64,000 bases of DNA, from contig NZ_SAYT01000009.1 in the NCBI RefSeq assembly GCF_004296575.1, positions 88,057 to 152,056 of the forward strand. Reading direction: 5' to 3'. Every line of letters begins with the position of its first letter. Position 1 is the first letter of the stretch. The position numbers and the translations under genes are program-made. Positions 15,212 to 23,172 of the stretch are shown here, one piece after another. The notes beneath the pieces are model-generated. The model saw only the letters and a list, made by a program, of their open reading frames with translations. It did no database searches and was not told where the DNA came from. The DNA comes from Dyella amyloliquefaciens (GTDB taxonomy: Bacteria; Pseudomonadota; Gammaproteobacteria; Xanthomonadales; Rhodanobacteraceae).

Positions 15212-16030
15212 ATGAGTACCCACACCGTTTCCGCCCCGGCCCGCCGAGACCTGATGCGACCCCTGCGTTACGCCTGGCGCGTACCGCTGCTGCTGCTGCA
15301 CGTGGTGCTGGGCATCATGCTGTGTGGGTTCGTACTCACCTGGAAGCGCGATGCGGTCATGCAGAACGGTCGCGAGCCGTTCGCGCACCGCATGATCCGC
15401 TGGTGGTCCACGGCGCTGCTGCGCATCTTCGGCCTGCGCTCCGTGCGCGTGGGCAAGCCGTTGGCCGATCCGGTGCTGTTCGTGGCCAACCACACCTCGT
15501 GGATCGACATCGAGCTGCTGCACAGCCAGCGCGCGGCCTGCTTCGTGGCCAAGGCCGAGATCGCCAGCTGGCCGCTGGTGGGCTGGCTGGCCGCCTCTGG
15601 GGGCACCATCTTCCATCGCCGGGGCAGCAACCACTCGCTGGCGGCGGTGATGCAGGTGATGGTCGACCGCCTGCGCGGCGGTCGCTCGGTGGCGGTGTTC
15701 CCGGAAGGGGGTACCGGCCACAACGGCGTGCTGCGCGTGTTCCATGCGCGCATCTTCCAGGCCGCGCTGGATGCCGAAGTGCCGGTGCAGCCGGTTGCGC
15801 TGCGCTTTGCGCGCGACGGGCGCCGCGTGGTCGATGCCGGATTCCGCGAGCACGAAAACTTCATGCAGAACTTCCTGCGCCTGCTCGGCGAAGCGCCGCT
15901 GGATGCGGAAGTGCATTTCCTCGAACCCGTGCCGGCCACGCCCGATGCGCGACGTCGCATGGCGGAGCTGTCGCGCGAACGCATTGCCATGGCGCTGGAA
16001 GACCAGCCGAATCGCGACAGCCGCGCATGA
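15212..16030 (+). CDS. PlsC-type lysophospholipid acyltransferase
   Basis: A 272-aa inner-membrane-associated protein with one strong hydrophobic segment near residues 20-42 and the acyltransferase signature blocks N-H-T-S-W-I-D (HX4D catalytic motif) and F-P-E-G-G-T-G. Such enzymes transfer an acyl chain to 1-acyl-glycerol-3-phosphate or related lysolipids. The downstream alpha/beta hydrolase overlaps by 4 nt (ATGA), so the two are translated together. I choose the ATG at 15212; the frame also has a possible start 51 nt earlier close to the Lrp stop. The exact lipid acceptor is unknown. Confidence 0.88.
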   Translation: MSTHTVSAPARRDLMRPLRYAWRVPLLLLHVVLGIMLCGFVLTWKRDAVMQNGREPFAHRMIRWWSTALLRIFGLRSVRVGKPLADPVLFVANHTSWIDIELLHSQRAACFVAKAEIASWPLVGWLAASGGTIFHRRGSNHSLAAVMQVMVDRLRGGRSVAVFPEGGTGHNGVLRVFHARIFQAALDAEVPVQPVALRFARDGRRVVDAGFREHENFMQNFLRLLGEAPLDAEVHFLEPVPATPDARRRMAELSRERIAMALEDQPNRDSRA

Positions 16031-17028
16031 ATCTCCCCAGGGGAAAGGATTTCCTGCCGCCGTGGCCGCTACGCAGTGGCCACATCCAGACCATGCTGTC
16101 CTCCAGCGGCGTGCGGCGCGTGCTGTTGCCCAAGGCGGCCCAGGCGGTCATGGATGGCGCCGAGCAGGTGACCGTGAATGGCGGCGATGGCGTACGCCTG
16201 ACCGGGGCGTACACCGCGCAGAAGCAGCGGGCGCAACCGCGTGGCCTGGCGGTGCTGTTCCACGGCTGGGAAGGCAGCGTCGATTCCACCTATGTGCTGC
16301 AGACCGGCAGCCGCCTGCTTGCGGACGGCTGGGACATTTTCCGCCTGAATTTCCGCGACCATGGCGACAGCCATCATCTCAACGAGGCGCTGTTCCATTC
16401 GTGCCGCATCGATGAGGTGGTGCATGCCCTGATCGACATATCACAGCGCTATCCGAACCGGCCGATGGCGCTGGCGGGCTTCTCGCTGGGCGGCAATTTC
16501 GCGCTGCGCGCCGCGTTGCAGGCGCCGGCAGCGGGCCTGCCGCTGAGCTACGCGCTGGCGGTGTGCCCGATCATCGATCCCAGCGAAGGCCTGTTCTCGC
16601 TGGAAGCATCCGCGCCCTGGTTCTACCAGGCGTACTTCATGCACAAGTGGCGACGTTCGCTGCAGGCCAAGCAGGCGGCGTTTCCACAGCGCGAATACTT
16701 CGAGCTGTCCGAGCTCAAGCAGAACCTGCGGGGCCTCACCGCGTCGTTGGTGGCACGCCATACGGATTTCGGCTCGCTGGAAGCCTACCTGGACGGTTAC
16801 TCGGTCGCGGGTCGCGCCCTGGCCGACTTGCACGTGCCGGCCACCATCCTCACCGCGCGTGACGATCCCGTCATTCCGGTGGATGCGTTCGAGAAACTGG
16901 AACTGCCGGCCAACGTGGAACTGGATATCTCCACCTTCGGTGGGCATTGTGGCTTCATCCGCGGCTGGGACATGACCAGCTTCACGGACGAGTACATCGC
17001 CACGCGATTCAACGCGATCGTGCCGTAA
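16027..17028 (+). CDS. YheT-like alpha/beta hydrolase
   Basis: A 333-aa alpha/beta-hydrolase of the YheT/ABHD1 type. The N-terminal P-P-W-P-L-R-S-G-H-I-Q-T is typical of this family. The oxyanion region is F-H-G-W-E-G, the nucleophile elbow G-F-S-L-G-G carries Ser, the acid lies near D-D-P-V-I-P, and the catalytic His is in G-G-H-C-G-F. Members are probable esterases; the natural substrate is unknown. Coupling to the acyltransferase suggests a role in lipid turnover (inference). Confidence 0.9.
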   Translation: MNLPRGKDFLPPWPLRSGHIQTMLSSSGVRRVLLPKAAQAVMDGAEQVTVNGGDGVRLTGAYTAQKQRAQPRGLAVLFHGWEGSVDSTYVLQTGSRLLADGWDIFRLNFRDHGDSHHLNEALFHSCRIDEVVHALIDISQRYPNRPMALAGFSLGGNFALRAALQAPAAGLPLSYALAVCPIIDPSEGLFSLEASAPWFYQAYFMHKWRRSLQAKQAAFPQREYFELSELKQNLRGLTASLVARHTDFGSLEAYLDGYSVAGRALADLHVPATILTARDDPVIPVDAFEKLELPANVELDISTFGGHCGFIRGWDMTSFTDEYIATRFNAIVP

Positions 17029-17113
17029 CCGCCGATCGGCTCATGTGGCGCCATCGCGGTATCGCAGCTAGCGTGCCGTGGCAGGACGGACATTCCATGA
17101 AGGAGGATCGAGC

Positions 17114-17518
17114 ATGACCCTGCGCGCTACCGGCACCTTCGAAGTGAAGGTGACACCGCAATCCCCCGTGGATGGCGTAGGCGATCCCAGCGTGGGCCGC
17201 ATGGCGCTCGAAAAGCAGTTCAAGGGCGACCTTGCGGGTACCGGCCGGGGCCAGATGCTTGCCGTGGGCACGGCCATCGATGGCTCGGCCGGCTATGTGG
17301 CGATGGAGCGCGTGCACGGCGTGCTGCATGGCCGCGAAGGCAGCTTTGCACTGCAACACAACGGCGTCATGAACCGCGGGACGCCGCAGCTGGCGATCAC
17401 GATCGTGCCGGACTCCGGCACGGAAGGGCTGAGCGGCATCGCCGGCGCACTGACCATCCGCATCGCCGATGGCTTGCATCACTACGAACTGGCCTATTCC
17501 CTGCCTGACATACCGTAG
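17114..17518 (+). CDS. DUF3224 domain-containing protein
   Basis: A 134-aa cytosolic-looking protein with no signal peptide. It matches DUF3224, a small beta-barrel family: G-T-F-E-V-K at the start, D-G-S-A-G-Y-V-A-M-E-R-V-x-G in the middle and S-G-T-E-G-L-x-G-I-x-G near the end. Function unknown. GAAGGAGG precedes the ATG at 17114 by 6 nt, which rules out the longer upstream frame. A GC-rich hairpin follows the stop. Confidence 0.85.
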   Translation: MTLRATGTFEVKVTPQSPVDGVGDPSVGRMALEKQFKGDLAGTGRGQMLAVGTAIDGSAGYVAMERVHGVLHGREGSFALQHNGVMNRGTPQLAITIVPDSGTEGLSGIAGALTIRIADGLHHYELAYSLPDIP

Positions 17519-17528
17519 GCAAGTGATT

Positions 17529-17552
17529 GCGCGCAGGCTCTTTTCTGCGCGC
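17529..17552 (+). terminator. Hairpin after DUF3224 gene
   Basis: GCGCGCAG / CTGCGCGC, an 8-bp stem with an 8-nt loop, starts 10 bp past the stop. There is no T-tract, so termination is only possible, not shown. Confidence 0.35.
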
Positions 17553-17674
17553 GCGAGCACCGATGCATGCCGCAGCGGGCGGGGCTACATCCAAGCGTGA
17601 CCCCATGCGGCCGTGGAAGGCGGGCGGCGCTCGCGCTACGCTTCGGGCTTTCCACCACCCGGCAGGCTAGACCC

Positions 17675-18766
17675 ATGCGTCGCTGGATGTTCGCACTGTT
17701 TGGCCTGCTGGCCGTCCACACGGCCGGCGCCGCGCCGCAACTGGACAAGCTCACGCTGGCCAAGGGTTTCCATATCGCCGTGTACGCCGACGACGTGTCG
17801 AATGCGCGCGAATTGGCACTGGGCGCGAAGGGCACGGTTTTCGTCGGCTCGAACAGCGCCGGCAAGGTCTATGCGCTGACCGACAGCCAGGGCACCGGCC
17901 ACGCCGACAAGGTGCGCGTGATCGCCAGCGGGCTGCAGCTGCCGGTGGGCGTGGCGTTCCGCAATGGTGATCTCTACATCTCCGCCGTCAGCAAGATCTA
18001 TGTGCTGCGCGACATCGAGAATCACCTGGACGATCCGCCGAAGCCGGAAGTCATCTACGACAAGTTCCCGACCGAGACGCACCACGGCTGGAAGTTCATC
18101 GCCTTCGGTCCCGACGGCAAGCTCTACGTGCCGATCGGCGCGCCGTGCAACATCTGTGACAAGGGCAAGGACTACGCCAAGCTCACGCGCATGAACCCGG
18201 ATGGCAGCGGCCTGGAAGACGTGGCCTACGGCATCCGCAACACCGTCGGCTTCGACTGGCAGCCGGGCACGAAGCAGCTGTGGTTCACCGACAACGGGCG
18301 CGACCTGATGGGCGACGACATGCCCAGCGACGAGCTCAACCGTCTGTCGCACGTCGGCGAGCACTTCGGATATCCCTATTGCCACCAGGGCGACACCCTC
18401 GATCCGGAGTTCGGCAAGGGCAAGAACTGCAAGGACTACACGCCGCCCGTGCTGAAGCTTGGCGCGCACGTTGCCTCGCTGGGCATGCGCTTCTATGAAG
18501 GCAAGCAGTTTCCCGCCAGCTACAAGGGCGCGATCATCATTGCCGAACACGGTTCGTGGAATCGCACCAAGAAATCCGGCTATCGCGTGATGACGGTGCG
18601 CCTCAATGGCGACAAGGTGGCGTCCTACGAACCGCTGATCGAAGGCTTCCAGCAGAACGAGACGGCCTGGGGCCGTCCGGCCGACGTGCAGCCGCTGCCC
18701 GACGGCAGCCTGCTGGTGAGTGACGATCTCGCCGGCGCGGTCTATCGCGTGACCTACCAGCCCTGA
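17675..18766 (+). CDS. PQQ-dependent sugar dehydrogenase-like (sorbosone/glucose dehydrogenase) protein
   Basis: A 363-aa secreted six-bladed beta-propeller with a signal peptide (cleavage after G-A-A). Family landmarks are F-H-I-A-V-Y-A, F-V-G-S-N-S-A-G-K-V-Y, F-G-P-D-G-K-L-Y-V-P-I-G, D-W-x-P-G-T-K-Q-L-W-F-T-D-N-G-R-D and F-G-Y-P-Y-C. Characterised relatives oxidise aldoses in the periplasm with pyrroloquinoline quinone. Two Cys pairs (C-N-I-C; C-H ... C-K) are present and could stabilise the fold. No PQQ biosynthesis gene is in the window. The substrate is unresolved. Confidence 0.85.
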   Translation: MRRWMFALFGLLAVHTAGAAPQLDKLTLAKGFHIAVYADDVSNARELALGAKGTVFVGSNSAGKVYALTDSQGTGHADKVRVIASGLQLPVGVAFRNGDLYISAVSKIYVLRDIENHLDDPPKPEVIYDKFPTETHHGWKFIAFGPDGKLYVPIGAPCNICDKGKDYAKLTRMNPDGSGLEDVAYGIRNTVGFDWQPGTKQLWFTDNGRDLMGDDMPSDELNRLSHVGEHFGYPYCHQGDTLDPEFGKGKNCKDYTPPVLKLGAHVASLGMRFYEGKQFPASYKGAIIIAEHGSWNRTKKSGYRVMTVRLNGDKVASYEPLIEGFQQNETAWGRPADVQPLPDGSLLVSDDLAGAVYRVTYQP

Positions 18767-18829
18767 TGCAAGGCCGCGCCCCACGGGACGCGGCATGTGA
18801 CCTTACGAAACATCTGCAGGAGAACCACC

Positions 18830-19450
18830 GTGCAACTGCGCAGCGACAATTTCACTCATGGGCAACCGATCCCGCCGGCCAACGCGTTCTGCCGGATCGG
18901 GCAGCCGGTGGCGCTCTCGGACAACCTGAGCCCGCACCTGGCATGGAAGGAAGCGCCGCTCGCCACGCGTTCGTTCGTGCTCACCTGCATCGACTTCGAC
19001 GTGCCCAGCAAGCCCGATGACGTGAACAAGGAGGGCCGCACCGTGCCGGCCGACCTTCCGCGCGTGGAGTTCGTGCACTGGCTGATGGCCAATATCCCGG
19101 TGGAGTGCGGCGAGCTGGCCGAAGGCGCGTGCAGCGACGGCATCGTCGCGCGCGGCAAGCGCGCGCCCTACGGCCCACCCGGCAGCGTGCAGGGCATCAA
19201 TGACTACACCGGCTGGTTCGCCGGTGACGCGGACATGAAGGGCGAATACCTGGGCTATGACGGCCCGTGCCCGCCATGGAACGATTCACTGGTGCACCAC
19301 TATCACTTCCGCCTGTACGCGCTGGATGTGGAGCACCTGAAGCTCGCCGACGGCTTCACCGTGGCGGAGCTGAGGGCCGCGATGGACGGCCACGTGCTGG
19401 CCGAAACGGAGCTGATGGGCACGTATACACTCAATCCCGCACTGGCCTGA
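18830..19450 (+). CDS. YbhB/YbcL family (PEBP-fold) protein
   Basis: A 206-aa phosphatidylethanolamine-binding-protein fold member. The ligand-site segments are D-F-D-V-P near residue 53 and V-H-W-L-M-A-N-I-P, followed by G-P-x-P-P-W-N-D in the last third. The GTG at 18830 is chosen as start because AGGAG sits 7 nt upstream; an earlier in-frame GTG lacks a ribosome binding site. Bacterial members have no firmly assigned role. It follows the sugar dehydrogenase by 63 bp in the same direction. Confidence 0.88.
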   Translation: MQLRSDNFTHGQPIPPANAFCRIGQPVALSDNLSPHLAWKEAPLATRSFVLTCIDFDVPSKPDDVNKEGRTVPADLPRVEFVHWLMANIPVECGELAEGACSDGIVARGKRAPYGPPGSVQGINDYTGWFAGDADMKGEYLGYDGPCPPWNDSLVHHYHFRLYALDVEHLKLADGFTVAELRAAMDGHVLAETELMGTYTLNPALA

Positions 19451-19568
19451 ACAGCGTGAACGGGAACCAACGCGGCCGAAGCTGTCGTTGATTTTCACGC
19501 TCACAAGGCATGCGCTGTGGGTGAATGACCGCGGGGCGAAGTATTGCCCCTGTCTAGAGGAAAGCACC

Positions 19569-19724
19569 ATGCTGCATTACGCCCTGGTATTTCTGGTCAT
19601 TGCCATCATCGCCGCCTTGTTCGGCTTCACGGGTATTGCCGGCACGGCCGCCGGCATTGCGAAGATCCTGTTCATCATCTTCCTGATCCTTGCCGTGATT
19701 GCCTTCTTTCGCCGCGCCAGCTGA
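19569..19724 (+). CDS. DUF1328 small membrane protein (YtjA-like)
   Basis: A 51-aa protein made of two short hydrophobic helices separated by a Gly-rich turn ([14 protein letters not shown]) and ending in F-F-R-R-A-S. This pattern is typical of DUF1328/YtjA envelope proteins, which are often stress-induced. TAGAGGAAA upstream is the ribosome binding site. A perfect 12-bp hairpin follows 7 bp after the stop, separating it from the next gene. Confidence 0.88.
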   Translation: MLHYALVFLVIAIIAALFGFTGIAGTAAGIAKILFIIFLILAVIAFFRRAS

Positions 19725-19730
19725 TCGACG

Positions 19731-19760
19731 GCGTATCGGGGCTCGCCGGCCCCGATACGC
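19731..19760 (+). terminator. Strong hairpin between DUF1328 and ElaB/YqjD-like genes
   Basis: GCGTATCGGGGC / GCCCCGATACGC forms a perfect 12-bp stem with a 6-nt loop. No T-run follows, so it could be an attenuator, an RNA-stability element or a terminator. Confidence 0.55.
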
Positions 19761-19808
19761 TCGATGCCAGTCTGGTGACATTGCATTACCGCCTCACCGG
19801 AGAACGTC

Positions 19809-20180
19809 ATGAACAAGCAGGTCCAGGCGCACGAGGAAAGCGGCGGCACCGCCGCCGAACGCATTGAAGATCGTGCCGAGCGCATCAAGCAGGCCACCTC
19901 CAGTGCGGTATCGAGCACCAAGGAAGCGGTGGAGCGCGCTGCTGACCATGTTGAGGAAAGCTTGCATCGCGCGACGGACAAGGCCGCCGGCGCCGCTACG
20001 CGTGCCAGCGACAAGGCCGACGAATACCGCCAGCGCGGGCGCGATGCGTATGACGACGCGGTCGACCGCGCCGATGAGTGGCTGGACCGGGCGCGCGAGT
20101 ATGTGCGTGAGAAGCCTGTACAGTCCGTGGCCATCGCGCTTGGCGCCGGTTGGCTGCTTGGTCGCATACTTCGTCGCTGA
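19809..20180 (+). CDS. ElaB/YqjD-like (DUF883) membrane-anchored helical protein
   Basis: A 123-aa protein made of a long charged, Ala-rich helix (residues about 10-100, with heptad-like A/V spacing) and a single C-terminal membrane segment (V-A-I-A-L-G-A-G-W-L-L-G). This is the ElaB/YqjD layout; in E. coli YqjD is inner-membrane bound and associates with stationary-phase ribosomes. The next gene encodes a YqjE-like protein, conserving the yqjD-yqjE order. The function here is inferred from the family only. Confidence 0.85.
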   Translation: MNKQVQAHEESGGTAAERIEDRAERIKQATSSAVSSTKEAVERAADHVEESLHRATDKAAGAATRASDKADEYRQRGRDAYDDAVDRADEWLDRAREYVREKPVQSVAIALGAGWLLGRILRR

Positions 20181-20198
20181 TAGCGGCGAGGGCGAGGG

Positions 20199-20666
20199 AT
20201 GAGTCAGACCGATAGCGGCAGTGCACCTGCGGCACCCGAGGAAACACCGGCGCCGCCACCGCCGCCCGGTCTGCTGGATGATCTGGGGCGGCTTGGCCGC
20301 GCCCTCCACACTTTGTTCGGGGCCCAGCTGAGACTGCTGGCGGCAGAACTTGGCCTGGCGCGCAGCGCCGTCCACTGGCTGCTGGCCGCCGCGCTGGTCG
20401 CTACCGTGGCGGCCGTCGGCCTGGGCATCACCCTGCTGGGGTTGGCCGGCTGGCTGCTGGCCCAATGGTTCGGTTCATGGACCTGGGCACTGGTCGCGCT
20501 GGCGTTCCTGGAGCTGGCTTTCCTGTCCGGCGCCATCGTGTTGTTCCGGCGCTGCATGCACTGGATGTCCCTGCCCGCGACGCGAGGCGAATGGAATGCG
20601 ATGATGCATGAGGTCCTGCATCGTCCCGATTCGCAGGGTGAGTCCCGCCCGGAGGATGCGCCATGA
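20199..20666 (+). CDS. YqjE-like phage-holin family protein
   Basis: A 155-aa protein with a Pro-rich N-terminus, an amphipathic segment (L-L-D-D-L-G-R-L-G-R-A-L) and two adjacent membrane helices (about 65-90 and 95-122). It belongs to the YqjE/holin-superfamily III group, which in chromosomal yqjDE operons is not a phage lysis gene. GGCGAGGG serves as the ribosome binding site. The end overlaps the next ATG by 4 nt. Confidence 0.82.
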   Translation: MSQTDSGSAPAAPEETPAPPPPPGLLDDLGRLGRALHTLFGAQLRLLAAELGLARSAVHWLLAAALVATVAAVGLGITLLGLAGWLLAQWFGSWTWALVALAFLELAFLSGAIVLFRRCMHWMSLPATRGEWNAMMHEVLHRPDSQGESRPEDAP

Positions 20667-20953
20667 GCCTCTTCAAGCAGCTGCAGGCCGTACGTAACGC
20701 GCAAGCACGTTCGCAGCAGGCACGCCACGAGCTGGCCGTGCCGGCGCAGGCCCTGCTGTCGCGCGGGCGACGCTACCCGCTGACCACGGTCGGCATGGCC
20801 GCCGGTGCGGGCTTTGTGCTGGGAGAGCTCAACGTGCATCCGCTGCGCGTGCCTGGCCTGGGCGCCCTGCTCAGCGGCACCGCCGCCGAACTGGTCGGGC
20901 AAGCGACGCGGCTGCTGGCCGAGTTTGCGCAGGACAACTTCGACTTCTCATGA
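20663..20953 (+). CDS. Hypothetical small protein (YqjK-position)
   Basis: A 96-aa protein overlapping its neighbours by 4 nt on both sides (ATGA), so it is certainly in the operon. The N-terminal half is a charged helix, and the middle has a weak hydrophobic Gly-rich segment (V-G-M-A-A-G-A-G-F-V-L-G). It occupies the place of yqjK in enterobacteria, but I cannot show homology. Confidence 0.75.
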   Translation: MSLFKQLQAVRNAQARSQQARHELAVPAQALLSRGRRYPLTTVGMAAGAGFVLGELNVHPLRVPGLGALLSGTAAELVGQATRLLAEFAQDNFDFS

Positions 20954-22107
20954 ACGCGCATCCGTCCTCCGGCACGCCCGCCACTTCCGGTGACGCGGCG
21001 CGCATAGAAGCATCCCCGCCACACGAGCCGCGCCTCATGGCGCATCGGTTGATGCGCGCGCGCAGCGCACGCCGCCACCTGCGCGGCATCCGCATCACAC
21101 TGAACCTGTTGCTGGTGCTGGCGCTGGCTTACACCGTCACGATCACCAAGGCTTTGCTGATCCCACTGGTGCTGGCGGCCTTCATCGGCCTCGCGCTCAA
21201 TCCCATCGTAGCGAGCGGCGCCCGCCTCGGACTGCCGCGCTGGCTGTGCGCAAGCGTGTTGATGATCGGCCTGATCGCCGGCATCGGCTCGGGGTTGAGC
21301 ATGCTCACGCAGCCCGCACTGGGCTGGTTCCATGAGGCACCGGCGGCGATCCGCAGCTTCGTGCCCAAGATGAAGGCCTTCATGCAGCCGCTGGAAGCTG
21401 CCAGCCGCGCTACGCAGAGCCTGGTGGCGGTGCAGGGGTCGCGTGCGCCGGCACCCAACCAGGCCTCGCTCGCCATCAATGCGTGGGACGTGGTCGCCAC
21501 CACGCCCAAGGTGCTCGCGGCCGTGCTGACGGTGGTGCTGCTGGTGTTCTTCTTCCTCGTCTACGGCGACCACCTGTTGCGCCGCCTGGTGGAGGCAGCA
21601 CCCAGCTTCAGCTACAAGCGGCATGCGGTATCGGTCGTGCGCAGCATCCAGACCGAGGTGTCGCGCTACATCCTCACCACGTTCCTGATCAACCTCATGC
21701 TGGGTACGATCACCGCAGGCATGCTGTGGCTCTATCACATGCCCGATCCGCTGCTGTGGGGTGCGGTGGCCATGCTGGCCAACTTCATTCCCTACGTGGG
21801 CGCGATCACCACCACCACGGTGCTCGCGCTGGTCGGCCTGATCAACTTCAATGATGCGGGTTCCGCCCTGCTGCCGGCACTGACCTTCGCGGGTATCACC
21901 GCTTTCGAAGGCAACCTCATCACGCCGATGATCCAGGGGCGCCGCATGCGCCTGAGCCCGATCGCCATCCTGCTGTGGCTGCTGATCTGGGGCTGGTTGT
22001 GGGGCATTCCCGGCGCGTTGCTGGCGGTGCCGATGCTTACCAGCGCCAAGCTCGTGGCCGAGCGCGTGCGTGGGTGGCGCTGGTTCGCGCTGATGGTGCA
22101 GCGCTGA
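20950..22107 (+). CDS. AI-2E family transporter
   Basis: A 385-aa inner-membrane protein with about seven to eight membrane helices: two near residues 40-85, one near 95-115, then four to five between about 185 and 375. The family-typical N-F-I-P-Y-V-G segment and the P-x-x-Q-G-R-R-M-x-L-S-P block precede the last helices. Family members include TqsA and proteins now described as Na+/H+ antiporters; the name does not prove autoinducer transport. It overlaps the upstream small gene, and its TGA shares a base with the GNAT ATG. Confidence 0.88.
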   Translation: MNAHPSSGTPATSGDAARIEASPPHEPRLMAHRLMRARSARRHLRGIRITLNLLLVLALAYTVTITKALLIPLVLAAFIGLALNPIVASGARLGLPRWLCASVLMIGLIAGIGSGLSMLTQPALGWFHEAPAAIRSFVPKMKAFMQPLEAASRATQSLVAVQGSRAPAPNQASLAINAWDVVATTPKVLAAVLTVVLLVFFFLVYGDHLLRRLVEAAPSFSYKRHAVSVVRSIQTEVSRYILTTFLINLMLGTITAGMLWLYHMPDPLLWGAVAMLANFIPYVGAITTTTVLALVGLINFNDAGSALLPALTFAGITAFEGNLITPMIQGRRMRLSPIAILLWLLIWGWLWGIPGALLAVPMLTSAKLVAERVRGWRWFALMVQR

Positions 22108-22565
22108 TGACCGCGTTGGTGGTACGCGACATTACCGCCGACGATTTCGAGGTATGGAAACCGCTGTGGGATGGCTACAACGCCTTCTATGGACGCAGCG
22201 GGGAGACCGCCTTGCCCGAGGCCATCACGCTTTCCACCTGGGCGCGCTTCTTCGATCCGGGTGAACCGGTGCATGCGCTGGTGGCGGAACGTGATGGTCA
22301 ATTGCTAGGCCTCACGCACTACCTGTACCACCGCAGCACCACCAGCATCGGAAACAGCTGTTACCTGCAGGATCTGTACACGGTGCAAGCCGCACGCGGG
22401 ATGGGCGTGGGGCGTGCGTTGATCGAGGCCGTGTACGAACGCGCACGACTGGCCGGCGCCTCGCGCGTGTACTGGCAGACCCACGAGAGCAACGCAACCG
22501 CGATGCAGCTGTACGACAAGGTGGCCGAGAAGTCGGGATTTGTGGTGTACCGCAAGCCGTTGTAG
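22107..22565 (+). CDS. GNAT family N-acetyltransferase
   Basis: A 152-aa acetyltransferase. The acetyl-CoA loop reads V-Q-A-A-R-G-M-G-V-G-R-A-L (the R/Q-x-x-G-x-G/A motif), preceded by Y-L-Q-D-L-Y and followed by the Q-T-H-E-S-N-A-T-A-M-Q-L-Y-D-K block. Substrate unknown, possibly a small amine or amino acid. Start and stop are tightly coupled to the AI-2E gene. The last 22 codons, together with the downstream spacer, are duplicated 2.85 kb away at 25349, marking the left border of the phospholipase C segment. Confidence 0.92.
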   Translation: MTALVVRDITADDFEVWKPLWDGYNAFYGRSGETALPEAITLSTWARFFDPGEPVHALVAERDGQLLGLTHYLYHRSTTSIGNSCYLQDLYTVQAARGMGVGRALIEAVYERARLAGASRVYWQTHESNATAMQLYDKVAEKSGFVVYRKPL

Positions 22566-22611
22566 CGTCGAACCGACGTCGTTCCAAGGCAGGTCATTCG
22601 ATGCGAGTCGC
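22500..22611 (+). repeat. 112-bp direct repeat, left copy
   Basis: Covers the last codons of the GNAT gene, the 35-bp spacer and the first codons of the downstream hydrolase (ATGCGAGTCGC). It matches 25349-25460 at 107 of 112 positions by direct comparison, with no gaps. In this copy the hydrolase start runs into a stop after 11 codons. Confidence 0.93.
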
Positions 22612-23172
22612 AGCGTTGCGATCGGATTGCAGGTAACCCAGGGGGTAGCTGCAGGGCGTATCGCACCCATGGGCCGCCGACTGTCAGGCATACGCGCGCG
22701 TGCACCAGGCAACAACAGGTCGGTTCATTACCCCACAAGGCACGACTTCCTTGATGGCAAACCGATCTAGGCGCGCGCTGTCAGGCGTCGCGAGCAGCGG
22801 CCCGACCTAGTCCATCTCCAGCCTCATTCAAGCAAGACAAGCAACGGGGACAGCCACCGGCCGAGAGGCTCCTCACGCTGGACGGGCTGCTGTGCAAGGA
22901 AACAGTCGCTTATTGGTCAAAACGGCGTATGCGAACTCAGATCTACCGCCCAATGGGTGGTGGCGTAGCCGAGTCAGTCGTCAGTCTTGTGCAAGTGATC
23001 AGTCGTATTGTCTTCGACTCGGCCGAATGAACAGCGCTTTTCGCATTCGAACGCCAGCAAGGCAGCCGCTGCACCCAGGACGCCGTCGATGGTTGCGCCA
23101 TTGTCACCGGCTGGTTAAGTGGACCGCCGATGATGGATGGAGATTGCAACAACCATGGAGCTGGGCGACGAG
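22612..23172 (+). other. Gene-free leader of the inserted segment
   Basis: About 560 bp between the left repeat and the phospholipase C start. I see no convincing gene, RNA or transposon end. Base composition becomes mixed and AT-richer toward the phospholipase gene, whose promoter presumably lies here. Confidence 0.6.

Noticed and set aside
20199..20666. Phage origin suggested by a holin-family match
   Set aside because: YqjE-type proteins are chromosomal and the flanking ElaB/YqjD gene fits the standard non-phage operon; no lysin or other phage genes are near.
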